Made by a program: the position numbers and the translations under genes
Notes under the pieces: model-generated
Database searches by the model: none
Told to the model about the DNA's origin: nothing
Seen by the model: only the letters and a program-made list of their open reading frames with translations
Assembly: GCF_018873765.1 (NCBI RefSeq)
Contig: NC_057924.1
Location: 18,409,542-18,473,541 of the forward strand
Source of the DNA: Telopea speciosissima
Lineage: Eukaryota; Streptophyta; Magnoliopsida; Proteales; Proteaceae
Length of the DNA: 64,000 nt
Reading direction: 5' to 3'
Shown here: positions 11,733-21,204 of the stretch, in pieces
Layout: the number at the start of each line of letters is the position of its first letter
Numbering within the stretch: position 1 is the first letter of the stretch

Positions 11733-12345
11733 TCAACTGAGGCTTCATGCCTAAGGCGACATGCCAACACTGAGGCTTTATGCCTAAGGCAACATGCCAA
11801 CATTGAGGCTTCATGTCTAAGGCGACATGCCAACACTGAGGCTTTATGCCTAAGGCAACATGCCAACACTGAGGCTTCATACCTAAGGCGACATGCCAAC
11901 ACTGAGGCTTCATGCCTAAGGCGATATGCCAACACTGAGGCTTCATGCCTAAGGCGACATGCCAACACTGAGGCTTCATATCTAAGGCGATATGCCAACA
12001 CTGAGGCTTCATGCCTAAGACGACATGTCAACACTGAGGCTTCATGCCTAAGGCGAGTGTTGGCTTCATGCCTAAGGCAACATGCCAACACTGAGGCTTC
12101 ATGCCTAAGGCGACATGCCAACATTGAGGCTTCATGCCTAAGGCGATATGCCAACACTGAGGCTTCATGCCTAAGGTGACCTGCCAACACTGAGGCTGTG
12201 TGCCTAAGGCGTCATGCCAACACTGAGGCTTTATGCCTAAGGCAACATGCTAACACTGAGGCTTCATGCCTAAGGCGACCTGCCAACACTGAGGCTGTGT
12301 GCCTAAGGCGTCATGCCAACACTGAGGCTCTACGCCTAAGGCGTT
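11733..12345 (+). repeat. 33-bp tandem repeat array, about 19 copies
   Basis: Unit close to CAACACTGAGGCTTCATGCC + TAAGGCGACATGC. Period is 33 bp, with one truncated copy near 12061. Because 33 is a multiple of three, one frame on each strand stays open for more than 150 codons (plus-strand repeat peptide NTEASCLRRHA). Units vary at a few positions, mainly GCGACA/GCAACA and TTCAT/TTTAT. Located directly after pol, a position where Tat elements often carry tandem repeats. Confidence 0.93.
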
Positions 12346-12569
12346 AACCAACCAAGGTCCGAGGATCACCAAGGCACGACGCCACTACCAAAATCCCATG
12401 ACTATCAAGGGTCAGAGAGTATCAACGCGCAAACAATCACCAGGAGACAATGCAGTCAAAGAGAAGCAAAAGCGATCACAAAGAAAGAGTCAAGTACATA
12501 CAAAAGCAAGCATCACAATCCAAAAGTTATCATCCAAAAAGTCAGCATCCAGAAAGAACATCTATAAAA
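12346..12569 (+). other. Untranslated spacer after tandem array
   Basis: A-rich, with several short AAAG/CAAAAG-like words; no coding signal. Faces the 3' end of the antisense ORF. Confidence 0.4.
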
Positions 12570-13178
12570 TCAGGAGGCATCTAGTGGAGTAGCAGCCTCT
12601 GATCCAGAAGGAGACATCATATCAGCCTCAGCCGGACGAGCAACACTCTCCTCTGGTAAGACCGCACCCTCCTCTGTCACCACAATATCATCCTCAGGAG
12701 AGACACGAGCCACTATAGCAGTCTCAGGTAGCAGCGTAGTGACCTCAGGGAACCTTGAGAAGTCATAATCACGGGTCTTCTCCAGAATGCGAACCACCAA
12801 GTCCGAAGAAGTCAAGACGCTAGGAATGAAAACCAACTTACTCCTAAGGTCACCAATAGAAATAGAAGCTTTGGAGGCCCTACGACCCCTACTAGGGGTG
12901 GAATCTCTAGAAACCTCCTCCTCCCCCTCACTAGCAACAGGGGAAGGCAAAGAAGAAAAAGTATCCGCGAGGGAAAAAGACTCCTCAAGGGATCCAACCA
13001 CGACCACAGTCGGATCAGAGTCATTAGGTGATGACATGGATAAATAATGAAGCAGACTAGCTACTTGCTCAGAGCAACGATCTCCCAGACAAGAAGCTAG
13101 CAAGAAAAATGAAATGAAGACCACCTGCAAAGTATAAACAGCTGATCCATCACAGACAAGAAGAAGGAGGGTGGACAA
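12570..13178 (-). CDS. Antisense ORF of the Tat-type element, function unknown
   Basis: A 202-codon uninterrupted frame on the strand opposite gag-pol, ending at 12570. The likely functional start is the internal ATG at 13037 (MSSPNDSDPTVVVVGSLEES); the 47 residues before it are hydrophobic and may be untranslated leader. The body is acidic and Ser/Pro/Val-rich (DTFSSLPSPVASEGEEEVSR), with a central block SISIGDLRSKLVFIPSVL and a segment RILEKTRDYDFSRFPE. I do not recognise a domain. Tat-clade elements are known to carry antisense ORFs between pol and the 3' LTR, which this matches by position and strand. Notably it has no stop while gag-pol has many. Confidence 0.6.
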   Translation of the reverse strand: MSTLLLLVCDGSAVYTLQVVFISFFLLASCLGDRCSEQVASLLHYLSMSSPNDSDPTVVVVGSLEESFSLADTFSSLPSPVASEGEEEVSRDSTPSRGRRASKASISIGDLRSKLVFIPSVLTSSDLVVRILEKTRDYDFSRFPEVTTLLPETAIVARVSPEDDIVVTEEGAVLPEESVARPAEADMMSPSGSEAATPLDAS

Positions 13179-13189
13179 GCATGAGGGTC

Positions 13190-13466
13190 CATCACACCCA
13201 CGCCGTGGCCACTATAGGCGCGGCCTCACACCCACAGGTACAGCCATCCCAGGCGCAGCCTCACACCAGCAAGCGGCGGCCACCTAGGCGTGGCCTCACG
13301 CAGGCGCGGTGACCCAGCTGCCTCACGCCCGCAGGCGCGACCACCCCAGGCGTGGCCTCAAGCCCCACAAGCGCCGACGACCCAGGCGTGGCCTCACGCC
13401 CCACAGGCGCGGCCTCGCTCCCGCAGGCGCAGCCACCCTAGGCGCGGCCTCACCTAGGCGCAGCCT
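13190..13466 (+). repeat. Third copy of the GGCGCGGCC minisatellite
   Basis: Degenerate units with the LTR minisatellite word (CCCAGGCGCGGCCTCAC and variants), but outside either LTR. Followed at about 13467-13511 by an A-rich run (AAAAATAAAAAAT). Confidence 0.75.
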
Positions 13467-13511
13467 TGCATAAAAAATAAAAAATAAAAAAAAAATAAAA
13501 AAAAAAAAAAG

Positions 13512-14005
13512 AAGGAAAAAGAAAGAGAAGGGGTCGAATTTACCTCAAGGGGAAGGCGATCGCACGGGGAGGCAGGCACACAACGACGCGGCCACACCAC
13601 TGACACGATCAAGTGACAGAGACCACCAGAGGCAAGGCACTCAAGCCAAGCACCACTGAAGCCCTCCTAGCAAACAAGACGCCAAGTGAGCACAAAGCAA
13701 ACATAAGGACCCAAAATCAAGCAAAAATGGATGCTAGGCTAGGTGACCCAAAGACAAACACATGATGGGCACCAAAAAGAGGACAAAAAACAAGAAAGAG
13801 GAATGAGAAGTGAAAGAAGAGAAAGTGAAGGAGAAGGACATATGTCTACAAAAAACAAAAGATGAAAAAGTGCAGGAGGAAAGGTTTGAACCCCCAACCT
13901 CTCCTACCTCATTACTAGAGTTACAGGCAAGCCCCGTAAGGAAAGTCTATTTGCAGCGGACCCCTCACTATGTAAAGGCATCTACTCTCTTGGACATCCT
14001 ATCCC
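13512..14005 (+). other. Non-coding internal region before polypurine tract
   Basis: Purine-rich with repeated AAGAGGAAAAAGAA-like words. No domain seen; apparent Lys/Glu-rich frames are compositional. Confidence 0.4.
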
Positions 14006-14023
14006 AAGAGAGTGGGGGGCAAA
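14006..14023 (+). other. Polypurine tract of the Tat-type element
   Basis: AAGAGAGTGGGGGGCAAA directly abuts the 3' LTR; it primes plus-strand DNA synthesis in this element class. Confidence 0.8.
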
Positions 14024-15213
14024 TGATACATCCAATATTCATCGGGCCAATCAGTGGCCGCCACGTGTCACAGGGTGACCCGCTCCAGAACCAAGGGAAA
14101 CGAACCAGGGTCCCAATACCCGAGCGCGGCCAGTACCAAGGCGTGGCCTCCACTCGGGCGCAGCCTCACCTAGGCGTGGCCACACCCAGGAGGCCTCTCA
14201 CCCAGGCGCAGCCACACCCAGGCGCGGCCTGCACCCAGGCGTGGCCACCACTCAGGCACGGCCTCACTAAGGCGTGGCCACACCCAGGCGCGCCACACCC
14301 AGGCGTGGCCTCACCCAGGCGCGGCCACCACTCAGGCGCGGCCACATCCAGGCACGGCCTCTCACCCAGGTGCGGCCTCACCCAGGGGTGGCCTCACCCA
14401 GGCGCTGCCACCACTCAGGTGCGACCTCACCTAGGCGTGGCTACACCCAGGCGCGGCCTCTCACCCAGGCGCGGCCTCACCCAGGCGCAGCCACCACCCA
14501 GGCACGGCCTCACCTAGGCGCGGCCACATCCAGGAGCGGCCTCTCACCCAGGCGCGGCCTCACCCAGGCTCAACCACATCCAGGAGCGGCCTCTCACCCA
14601 GGCGCGGCCATGCCCAGGTGCAGCCTCACCCAGGCGCGGCCACCACTCAGGCGCGACCTCACCTAGGCCCGACTACACATCCGGGCACTGCCTCACCCAG
14701 GCACAGCATCGTGGACACAAACGTGAGGTGGGGGCCACTCACCTATGACCCGATCGTATCGCTACAAGACTCATGTCACCACCAGGACTCTAGGCCACCG
14801 CTTAGAAGTCACGTCATCTAGACGGATTCAAGCACCAAGGACGTTATCACCATACGCGGGTATCTATCCACCAAGGATCTTGATACCACTAGGACACTCC
14901 CCCCCGCAGGGAGATGATCAATCAAGATAGAGCCCCATCACCCAGGGCCTCTATCCACTCAACGGCACAATCGCCATCAAACTGGGACTCTCCACACCAC
15001 CATACGCTACTATAAAAGGCAAGGTACACAACCCCATAGGGGACATCTAAACTCATACTGAATAATTACTATTCATCTATTTGCGCCAGGAGATCTAACT
15101 TTGGCATCGGAGAGCCCTAGGCCGAGATCACACCGGTTCTCTCTGTTGACCCCTTTGGTCCACTTGCAGGTGACGGCACTCGCAGCACCGCTCGACGATT
15201 TCTTGACGCAACA
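14024..15213 (+). repeat. 3' LTR of the Tat-type gypsy element
   Basis: 1190 bp, TGATACATCC to GACGCAACA, followed by target duplication CTAAG. Contains the minisatellite (about 14115-14700) and TATA box at 15011-15017. Differs from the 5' LTR mainly by transitions and by minisatellite length. Confidence 0.92.
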
Positions 15214-15218
15214 CTAAG
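15214..15218. repeat. Target-site duplication CTAAG (right)
   Basis: Identical to 4585-4589. Confidence 0.9.
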
Positions 15219-15752
15219 CTTGCATTATCCTTTACCACATGTACACATGAGCAGATGTTCCACCTACATGACAAATCCATGGATGGAGCACTTGTAATAT
15301 TTTCGTCCATTGTTCTTGGGTGTACTTGGCGTTGTTATGAAGCAACGGACTGTACAAGCCACGCATACGACCATACGATCCAGATCACTACCTCCACCCA
15401 TCTAATTTAAGAAAATTGCACAAATTGATCATGCTATACTATTTCAGCCCATGTTTTATTAGTGTCTCAAAATTGAATATCTTAGGACTTGGACTGGATC
15501 TTTTCAAAAAAGTTGATTTATTTTCATTCAACTAAAATCCACTTAGAACAACTAATGTAATAACAAAATCGTACAAACAAATATCTATTTGAAACTTCAA
15601 GTACAAGAGGTAAAATAACAATCTCAACTTTAGGTTTTCAATGTTCACAAAGGCTCCGTCTAATAGCAAGTAAAAGGAAAGGAGGGAAGTGAATTGATTT
15701 GAAAAAGGAAAAAAGGAAAAAAGGAAGTTTTGTAATTGAGTTAGGGTAAAAT

Positions 15753-15809
<57 letters not shown>

Positions 15810-16124
15810 GGACACTCAAAAAAGATCGTTCACATTACCTAGATCTGGCGGTGGTGAGCCTCGTCGGAATCCCTTGAAGAAGAGGAGTAATGGCGATGAA
15901 GAACAGAGAGGATGTTGATACCTGGTCTTCTTGTTCAGAGGGTTGGAGGTTAGAGGAAGGGATCGTCGTGGGTTCTTTTGGGTTAGGGAGTAACCTAACT
16001 TACTAAGGGTAAAAATTGCTCATATGGCTTTCAGACCGTTGAATGTCACTTAGTCCACATGGCAGTATCTAAAGGAGGTGCTGGAGGATCCAGCTCCAGC
16101 CACGGCTGGAGGAGAGCTGGATCC
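15219..16124. other. Pre-insertion flank; no gene recognised
   Basis: Continues the locus interrupted at 4589. A 60-codon minus-strand frame at 15128-15310 straddles the LTR edge and is not convincing. Holds a (GA)n tract at 15755-15808. Nothing else supported. Confidence 0.4.
15755..15808 (+). repeat. (GA)n microsatellite, about 27 units
   Basis: Uninterrupted GA dinucleotides; generates the spurious minus-strand (SL)n peptide. Confidence 0.95.
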
Positions 16125-16228
16125 TGGTTACACCACCCCTAGGCTAACCCTGGTAAAACCATTAACCAATCCTAACCTAACCCTGGTCACGACCAAGCCC
16201 TTCCTCACTCTCCCCTTCGTCTCCGAGT
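16125..16228 (+). repeat. Inverted repeat arm A
   Basis: About 104 bp starting GGTTACACCACCCCTAGGCT, present in inverted orientation at 20383-20485 with roughly 90% identity. Without the 3.1-kb copia insertion the two arms would be about 1.1 kb apart. Confidence 0.75.
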
Positions 16229-17195
16229 GAGACTCCATCTTCCCCACTGACAACACATAAGACTATTTGGGAACATCTTCTCCGACGATATTGCCATCTG
16301 TGGCTCTGCATCTCCCCACGGGGCCTCGATTCAGCTGCCACCATAGCAATCACTTCTAGTACCATTATGACCCCGCTGTTATCAGTGCTGCAACCCCTCC
16401 ATTATACCCCTGCAAGTACCGCTCCTCTATGCCTTACTGGTTTTAATTTTACTGTTCCGCACTTCTTTTTTTTTCTTCCATTTGGACTGTTCGTCTGTTC
16501 GAGGTGATCCTCATATTAGATTTTAATCCTATTATAAAACAATAATGGGACCCAAAAATCCCTGTTAAATCAGTTCTAACTAAAACTATTTGCAACGCCA
16601 ATTTGGGTCTTCTAATTCATGCTGCGAGGAGGAAGAAGTGGAGCCAAACTCCTGAAATCAAGATATCATGTTTTTTTTTTTTTTTCTCTTTTTCCCCATT
16701 TTCAATTCAAGCTATAGGTTTCAAAACTAGTTGCAGAGCCAATTTGTTGTCCAACTTTTTTTTCTCTCCCGTTTTCAATTCAAGCTATAACTTTCAGTCA
16801 CCTATCCCATTTTATTTCACTACCAACCTCATCAATTTTCTAATTTTTTATTCAATCCGTCAATCCTTCTTATCTCTCCCTTTTTTATTTCAATCTTTAG
16901 TGTTTCTTCTATTTTTTGATTAAATTCCTCACTTCTTTAATTTAATCTCTCCGTCATCTTCATCACAGAGGGAGTGAGGAGGTTAGGAAAAACACGGGAG
17001 GATGGAATTAGGGAGAGGGAGAGTAAGAGTGCAAGAGGGAGGGCATGTTTGACTGTTCCGCAAGGGGGTGATGAGGATTCTCTTTCTCTCTCATTTATGT
17101 GCTAGGGGTGGGGGTTGCGAAGAGGAACGGGGAGAAAGAACAAAGGAGGGTGGGGACTGGGGAGGGGTTGTAGAGGAGATGAGAGTGGGGCAATG
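16229..17195. other. No gene recognised between inverted arms
   Basis: Pyrimidine-rich sequence with long T runs (about 16671-16686). A 106-codon Phe/Ser-rich frame here is compositional. Ends with the left CAATG target duplication (17191-17195) of the copia element. Confidence 0.4.
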
Positions 17196-17880
17196 TGTTG
17201 GGGGAAAAAATGGTCAAACCGGTTTCCCACCTGTGTGTAGGATACCGGAGGAAATACAACAACACATTCTATTACGAATAGTAGTTGTGAATAGTAACTA
17301 TGCGGGACCCACGTGTACACAAAAATGATGACGTACAAAATAGTAAAAACAAACTCAGACACGAGTATTTACGTGGTTCGGCTATGCCTACATCCACGGG
17401 TGTAAATGAGAGTTCTTTACTATAAGAGAATGGAGAGAATAGCAGTACAAGTAATAACACTTTGGATCTTGACCCAAACCCAACCCTGTATCCAACACCG
17501 GATACCCCTTATACACCCTCACCCAACTCACACTCTCCAACACTTGAAGAGAATACCCAATATACCACAAGTTCTGACCCACTCACAACTCACTTGTTCA
17601 CCTCTTGAACTTTATGATGTTCAGTGTATAGAATTCTTCTCTTCTTCCCTATTTATAGGGAAAACCAATTGAGAGGGAGACTAAGGTGCTTCTTGTAGCA
17701 CCGGCCTTGTACTCCCCATGTGTAAAACACCAAATTGGTGGTGTGTTGACACATGGTGAAGGGGTCGGCACCCCCCCCCCCCCCCTCTTTTCCTTCTTTG
17801 CATTTAATGGCCGAATGGGACTTTGCCCTTATACAAATCAAGTCTTTAGACTTGCCCTTATACAAATCAAGTCTTTAGAC

Positions 17881-17917
<37 letters not shown>

Positions 17918-18056
17918 CGCTTCTTCTTCTTCTTCTTGCATTTATTTCTTTGACTTATCCTCTCACCATTTTCTTTGATGGTGGAGTGTGTGTGAAGAAG
18001 AGAGAAAGAGAGATTGTCTCTCTTATGGGTCCCTCCATGTGAGGAGGACCCCAACA
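17196..18056 (-). repeat. 3' LTR of gag-only copia element
   Basis: 861 bp. Includes a run of about 19 C near 17769-17787 and a CT microsatellite near 17884-17914, both much shorter in the partner LTR. TATA motif CTATAAATA (minus) at 17650-17658. Confidence 0.88.
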
Positions 18057-18072
18057 AACTCCCCCTCCGACT
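18057..18072 (-). other. Polypurine tract of gag-only copia element
   Basis: On the minus strand GTCGGAGGGGGAGTT runs into the LTR start TGTTGGGG. Confidence 0.65.
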
Positions 18073-18657
18073 TACAAGGAGGAATCTCTCACAGCTTGCC
18101 ATGTCAACATCTGTGTATCCATACACAGGCTCGTCACCATGACGATCACCAATCTTCTCATATCGTAGGAGTGCCTATTGTAGCTTACTAATCCTACAAC
18201 ATGGTTTTTTGACTCTACAAATGATTTACAAATTTCATTCTTCAACTTGCGCATCCGCAGTGCGTGTATCATTCTGTGTACACCATCGTCAATGCCCGTA
18301 CCATTCTGTATTCTCCACTTGTTTGCAATTTTGTGTACACTGCCCATATACAATTCTGTGCAGCGCTAGTCCCTCAAACGAACATCTCTTGATCGTGGTA
18401 CAAATCTAACTTCACAGCGATCACTTGTGCTTCATCATGCAATTACTCTACTTGCATGGCTTCAACATTTATCGGTATTCCGATTTACCTTCATATACTG
18501 ATGTGGTGGAACTCTGGTAGGCGGGTATCATCATCGCCATCGACACCATCTACATCTCATCATCTTGTTGTACGTCTCTCCCATCATTAGTTTTATGGGT
18601 GAGGATCTGGAACAAGATTAATGAGGCATTTTACGAACACTTGAGGTCTGAAAAGCA

Positions 18658-19465
18658 CTAGATAACATCGCCGTCTGGGTAGACGGCAGTGGTGGTTGTA
18701 TTTCCATCTGTCTTCTCCTCTTGCTCCTCTCTCTCTGTATCTCTTTTTAGCTTTCTGCACTCCCTCTTCATATGGCCCTCCTTTTTGCAGTAGTGGTATA
18801 TAATCCCTTTCCTCGGTTGGCTTTTGCTTCTCCCCCTGTTCTCTGTAACAAGTGCTTCCTCATGAGGCTTGTTCAAAGATCCCCTTCTTATCTCTTCATT
18901 CAAGAGACTTCCTGTTACTTGCCTCACTGTGAGTTTCCCGTCTGGTGCCGAATTGCTAAGAGACACCAATCAGGTAATGAACTAAGAAGTAATAGGGCTT
19001 GCAATTCATAGTCAAACACCATTTTCATCGAGGAGAGCTGGTTTACAATGCTTTGCGCCTCATTCAAATGTTCTGCAACTAAGCTTTCTTCTTTGTACTT
19101 CAGGTTCACAAGCTTCCTTAACAAGAAAGCTTTGTTGCCGGCTATCTTCCTTTCGTACATGTCTTCAAGTTTCTTCCACAGTGAATGTGCTGACGTCTCT
19201 GTGGATACATGGTGGAAAATGGTATCGTCCAGAAATTATCGGATAAATCCGACGACTTTTCGATCCAGGATCTTCCAATCAGCATCAGACATTTTTTCGG
19301 GTTGCGCCGTAACACCCTAGACGGGTGCGTACAAGTCCTTGCAGTAAAGCAAGTCCTCCATCTTCGCTTTCCAGATCATCCAGTTGCCTCCACTCAAGCT
19401 GACCATCTTTGTTGAAGTAGTTCCCTCCATTGCCATTACACACGTTCACATGAACCAGGCTTTGA
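18658..19465 (-). pseudogene. Copia gag with zinc knuckle, broken
   Basis: Copia gag packages the element RNA. Recognisable order on the minus strand: MEDLLYCKDLYAPV (near 19370), then a stop, KMSDADWKILDRK, IFHHVSTETSAHSLWKKLED, MYERKIAGNKAFLLRKLVNL (from 19160), LQALLLLSSLPD, then after a frame break MVSLSNSAPDGKLT and a CCHC knuckle YCKKEGHMKREC (about 18776-18811). The frame ends at TAG 18658. No protease DSG motif follows, showing the truncation occurs just after gag. At least two disabling changes. Confidence 0.85.
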
Positions 19466-19472
19466 TAACACT
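19455..19472 (-). other. Primer-binding site (initiator Met tRNA type)
   Basis: Minus strand reads TGTTATCAAAGCCTGG two bases after the 5' LTR, close to the canonical TGGTATCAGAGC with two mismatches. Confidence 0.65.
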
Positions 19473-20297
19473 TGTTGGGGAAAAAAATGGTCGAACCGGT
19501 TTCCCACCTGTGTGTAGGTTACCGGAGGAAATACAACAACACAATATATTGCGAACAGTAGTTGTGAATAGTAACTATGTGGGACCCACGTGTGCACAAA
19601 AATGATGACGTACAAAATGGTAAAAACAAACTCAGACACGAGTATTTACGTGGTTCAGCTATGCCTACATCCACGAGTGTAAATGGGAGTTCTTCACTAT
19701 AATAGAATAGAGAGAATAGCAGTACAAGTAATAACACTTTGGATTTAGACTCAAACCCAACCTTGTATCCAACACCGGATACCCCTTGTACACCCTCACC
19801 CAACTCACACTCTCCAACCCTTGAAGAGAATACCCAATACACCACAAGTTCTGACCCACTCACAACTCACTTATTCACCTCTTGAACTTGATAATGTTTA
19901 GTGTATAAAGTTCTTCTCTTCTTCCTTATTTATAGGGAGAACCAATTGAGAGGGAGACTAAGGTGCTTCTTGTAGCACCGGCCTTGTACTCCCCATGTGT
20001 AAAATACCAAATTGGTGGTGTGTTGACACATGGTGAAGGGGTAGACACCTCCCCCCTTTTTTTCTTTCTTTGCATTTAATGGCCGAATGGGACTTTGCCC
20101 TTATACAAATCAAGTCTTTAGACTTTCCTCTCTCTCTCTTTCTCTCTCTCTCTATCTCCTTCTTCTTCTTTTCTTCTTGCATTTATTTCTTTGACTTATC
20201 CTGTCACCATTTTCTTTGACGGAGGAGTGTGTGTGAAGAAGAGAGAAAGAGAGATTGTCTCTCTCATGGGTCCCTCCATGTGAGGAGGACCCCAACA
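19473..20297 (-). repeat. 5' LTR of gag-only copia element
   Basis: 825 bp partner of 17196-18056; TATA motif (minus) at 19927-19935. Confidence 0.88.
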
Positions 20298-20382
20298 CAA
20301 TGGTGTTTTGCGAAGAAGGAGAAGGCGAAGAAGGAGCATACAAGGAGAGAACTGCTCGCTCCTTGTAGAGGACCTGAGCCAG

Positions 20383-20485
20383 ACTCGGAGACGAAGGGGA
20401 GAGGGAGGAAGGGCTTGATCGTGACCAGAGTTAGATTAGGATGAGTTAATGATTTTACCAGGGTTAGCCTAGGGGTGGTGTAACC
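20383..20485 (-). repeat. Inverted repeat arm B
   Basis: Reverse complement of 16125-16228 at about 90% identity. Confidence 0.75.
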
Positions 20486-21204
20486 AAGTTGAAAGTTAAT
20501 TTGAAGTTTTTAAATTGTGACCGTTGGATATGTTTCCTCCATGTATCATCCACCCAGGGTTACTGCCAGGGAAATTGTAGATCAACAACTTGAGGGGAGA
20601 AAAATCTGGTCGGGTGTGGGTGGATTCTGACTGGATTGATTAAGCATGGGTATGGGATTTGTGTGTGGGCTTGAATTTTGGTGGGTAATAGCTGTTAGAT
20701 GAGGGATAATGGAAAGAAATAATTTAGACAAATCAGGAGGTAGTGTTTGGTGTAATTGTCCTTCCAAATAGTTTGAAATTATGGAAGGTGTGAGATGGTT
20801 ATTCATGTTAGATGGGTTTAAGGAAAGAGATAATGAGGAATGGGATTGGTGGTGCAATTCATGGTAGGATAAGTGATGGGTGGTCTGGGTTATTAAGTAA
20901 CCTGGATTAGGTCCTAGTTCCCCGTACAGGAATACTTTTTATTTCCTCTGTTGCCACTTTCTTCCTCGTACATTTACATTTACAGAGCATCAGGAAACAA
21001 AACCGGCACTTTTTTTCCATTAATCATCTATCATCTTCAATCATCGTAAACCAATTCGCACACAAATAGGGAGCTCCTTAACAGATTCTTTATCGTTCAT
21101 CATCTACCTTCTTCAATCAACACAAATCAATTCGCACACAAATAGAGCTCCTCCTTTACAGACTCACAATCGCATCTATCTATCTATCTACACCTGCTAT
21201 CTTC
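20486..21204 (+). other. Upstream region and leader of TNL locus
   Basis: No gene. The last 180 bp hold an imperfect tandem duplication of about 58 bp (21022-21079 and 21098-21156, both containing CCAATTCGCACACAAATAG-like text), followed by (CTAT)n just before the TNL start codon. Confidence 0.5.

Larger units (their letters stand above)
4590..15213 (+). mobile_element. Ty3/gypsy LTR retrotransposon, Tat-type, full length, degenerate
   Basis: Complete-length element of 10.6 kb with TG...CA LTRs, flanked by the 5-bp target duplication CTAAG (4585-4589 and 15214-15218). Order: 5' LTR, primer-binding site, gag, protease, reverse transcriptase, RNase H, a second RNase H-like domain, integrase, 33-bp tandem array, antisense ORF, minisatellite, polypurine tract, 3' LTR. 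Two RNase H domains before the integrase are the hallmark of the Tat/Ogre clade, as is extra sequence between pol and the 3' LTR. Stops in every gag-pol region make it incapable of autonomous movement. By my hand alignment of the LTR right halves there are about 15 differences in roughly 500 bp, 14 of them transitions, so it is a fairly recent insertion. Confidence 0.93.
17196..20297 (-). mobile_element. Gag-only Ty1/copia LTR retrotransposon
   Basis: 3.1 kb, two LTRs (17196-18056 and 19473-20297) with TGTTGGGG...CCCCAACA ends, flanked by CAATG duplications (17191-17195, 20298-20302). Primer-binding site, gag and polypurine tract place it on the minus strand. The internal region is only 1.4 kb: gag is present, while protease, integrase, RT and RNase H are absent. 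It must have depended on proteins made by related copies. Each LTR has a minus-strand TATA box. Confidence 0.9.

Noticed and set aside
11694-12190. Open frames of 161 (+) and 153 (-) codons over the 33-bp array
   Set aside because: A direct consequence of a 33-bp period with no stop in the unit; kept as a repeat, with the coding possibility noted under findings.
11733-12345. CRISPR array
   Set aside because: Units are adjacent 33-bp copies with no spacers between them, in plant DNA.
15532-15819. 95-codon Ser/Leu-repeat peptide on the minus strand
   Set aside because: Translation of the (GA)n microsatellite.
16603-16923. 106-codon Phe/Ser-rich frame
   Set aside because: T/C-rich low-complexity sequence with no domain; no splice or start context.
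17769-17787. C, G and A homopolymers (17769, 24455, 36813, 51381) as functional elements
   Set aside because: They lie in LTR or intergenic DNA, vary between the two LTRs of the same element, and are prone to sequencing error.
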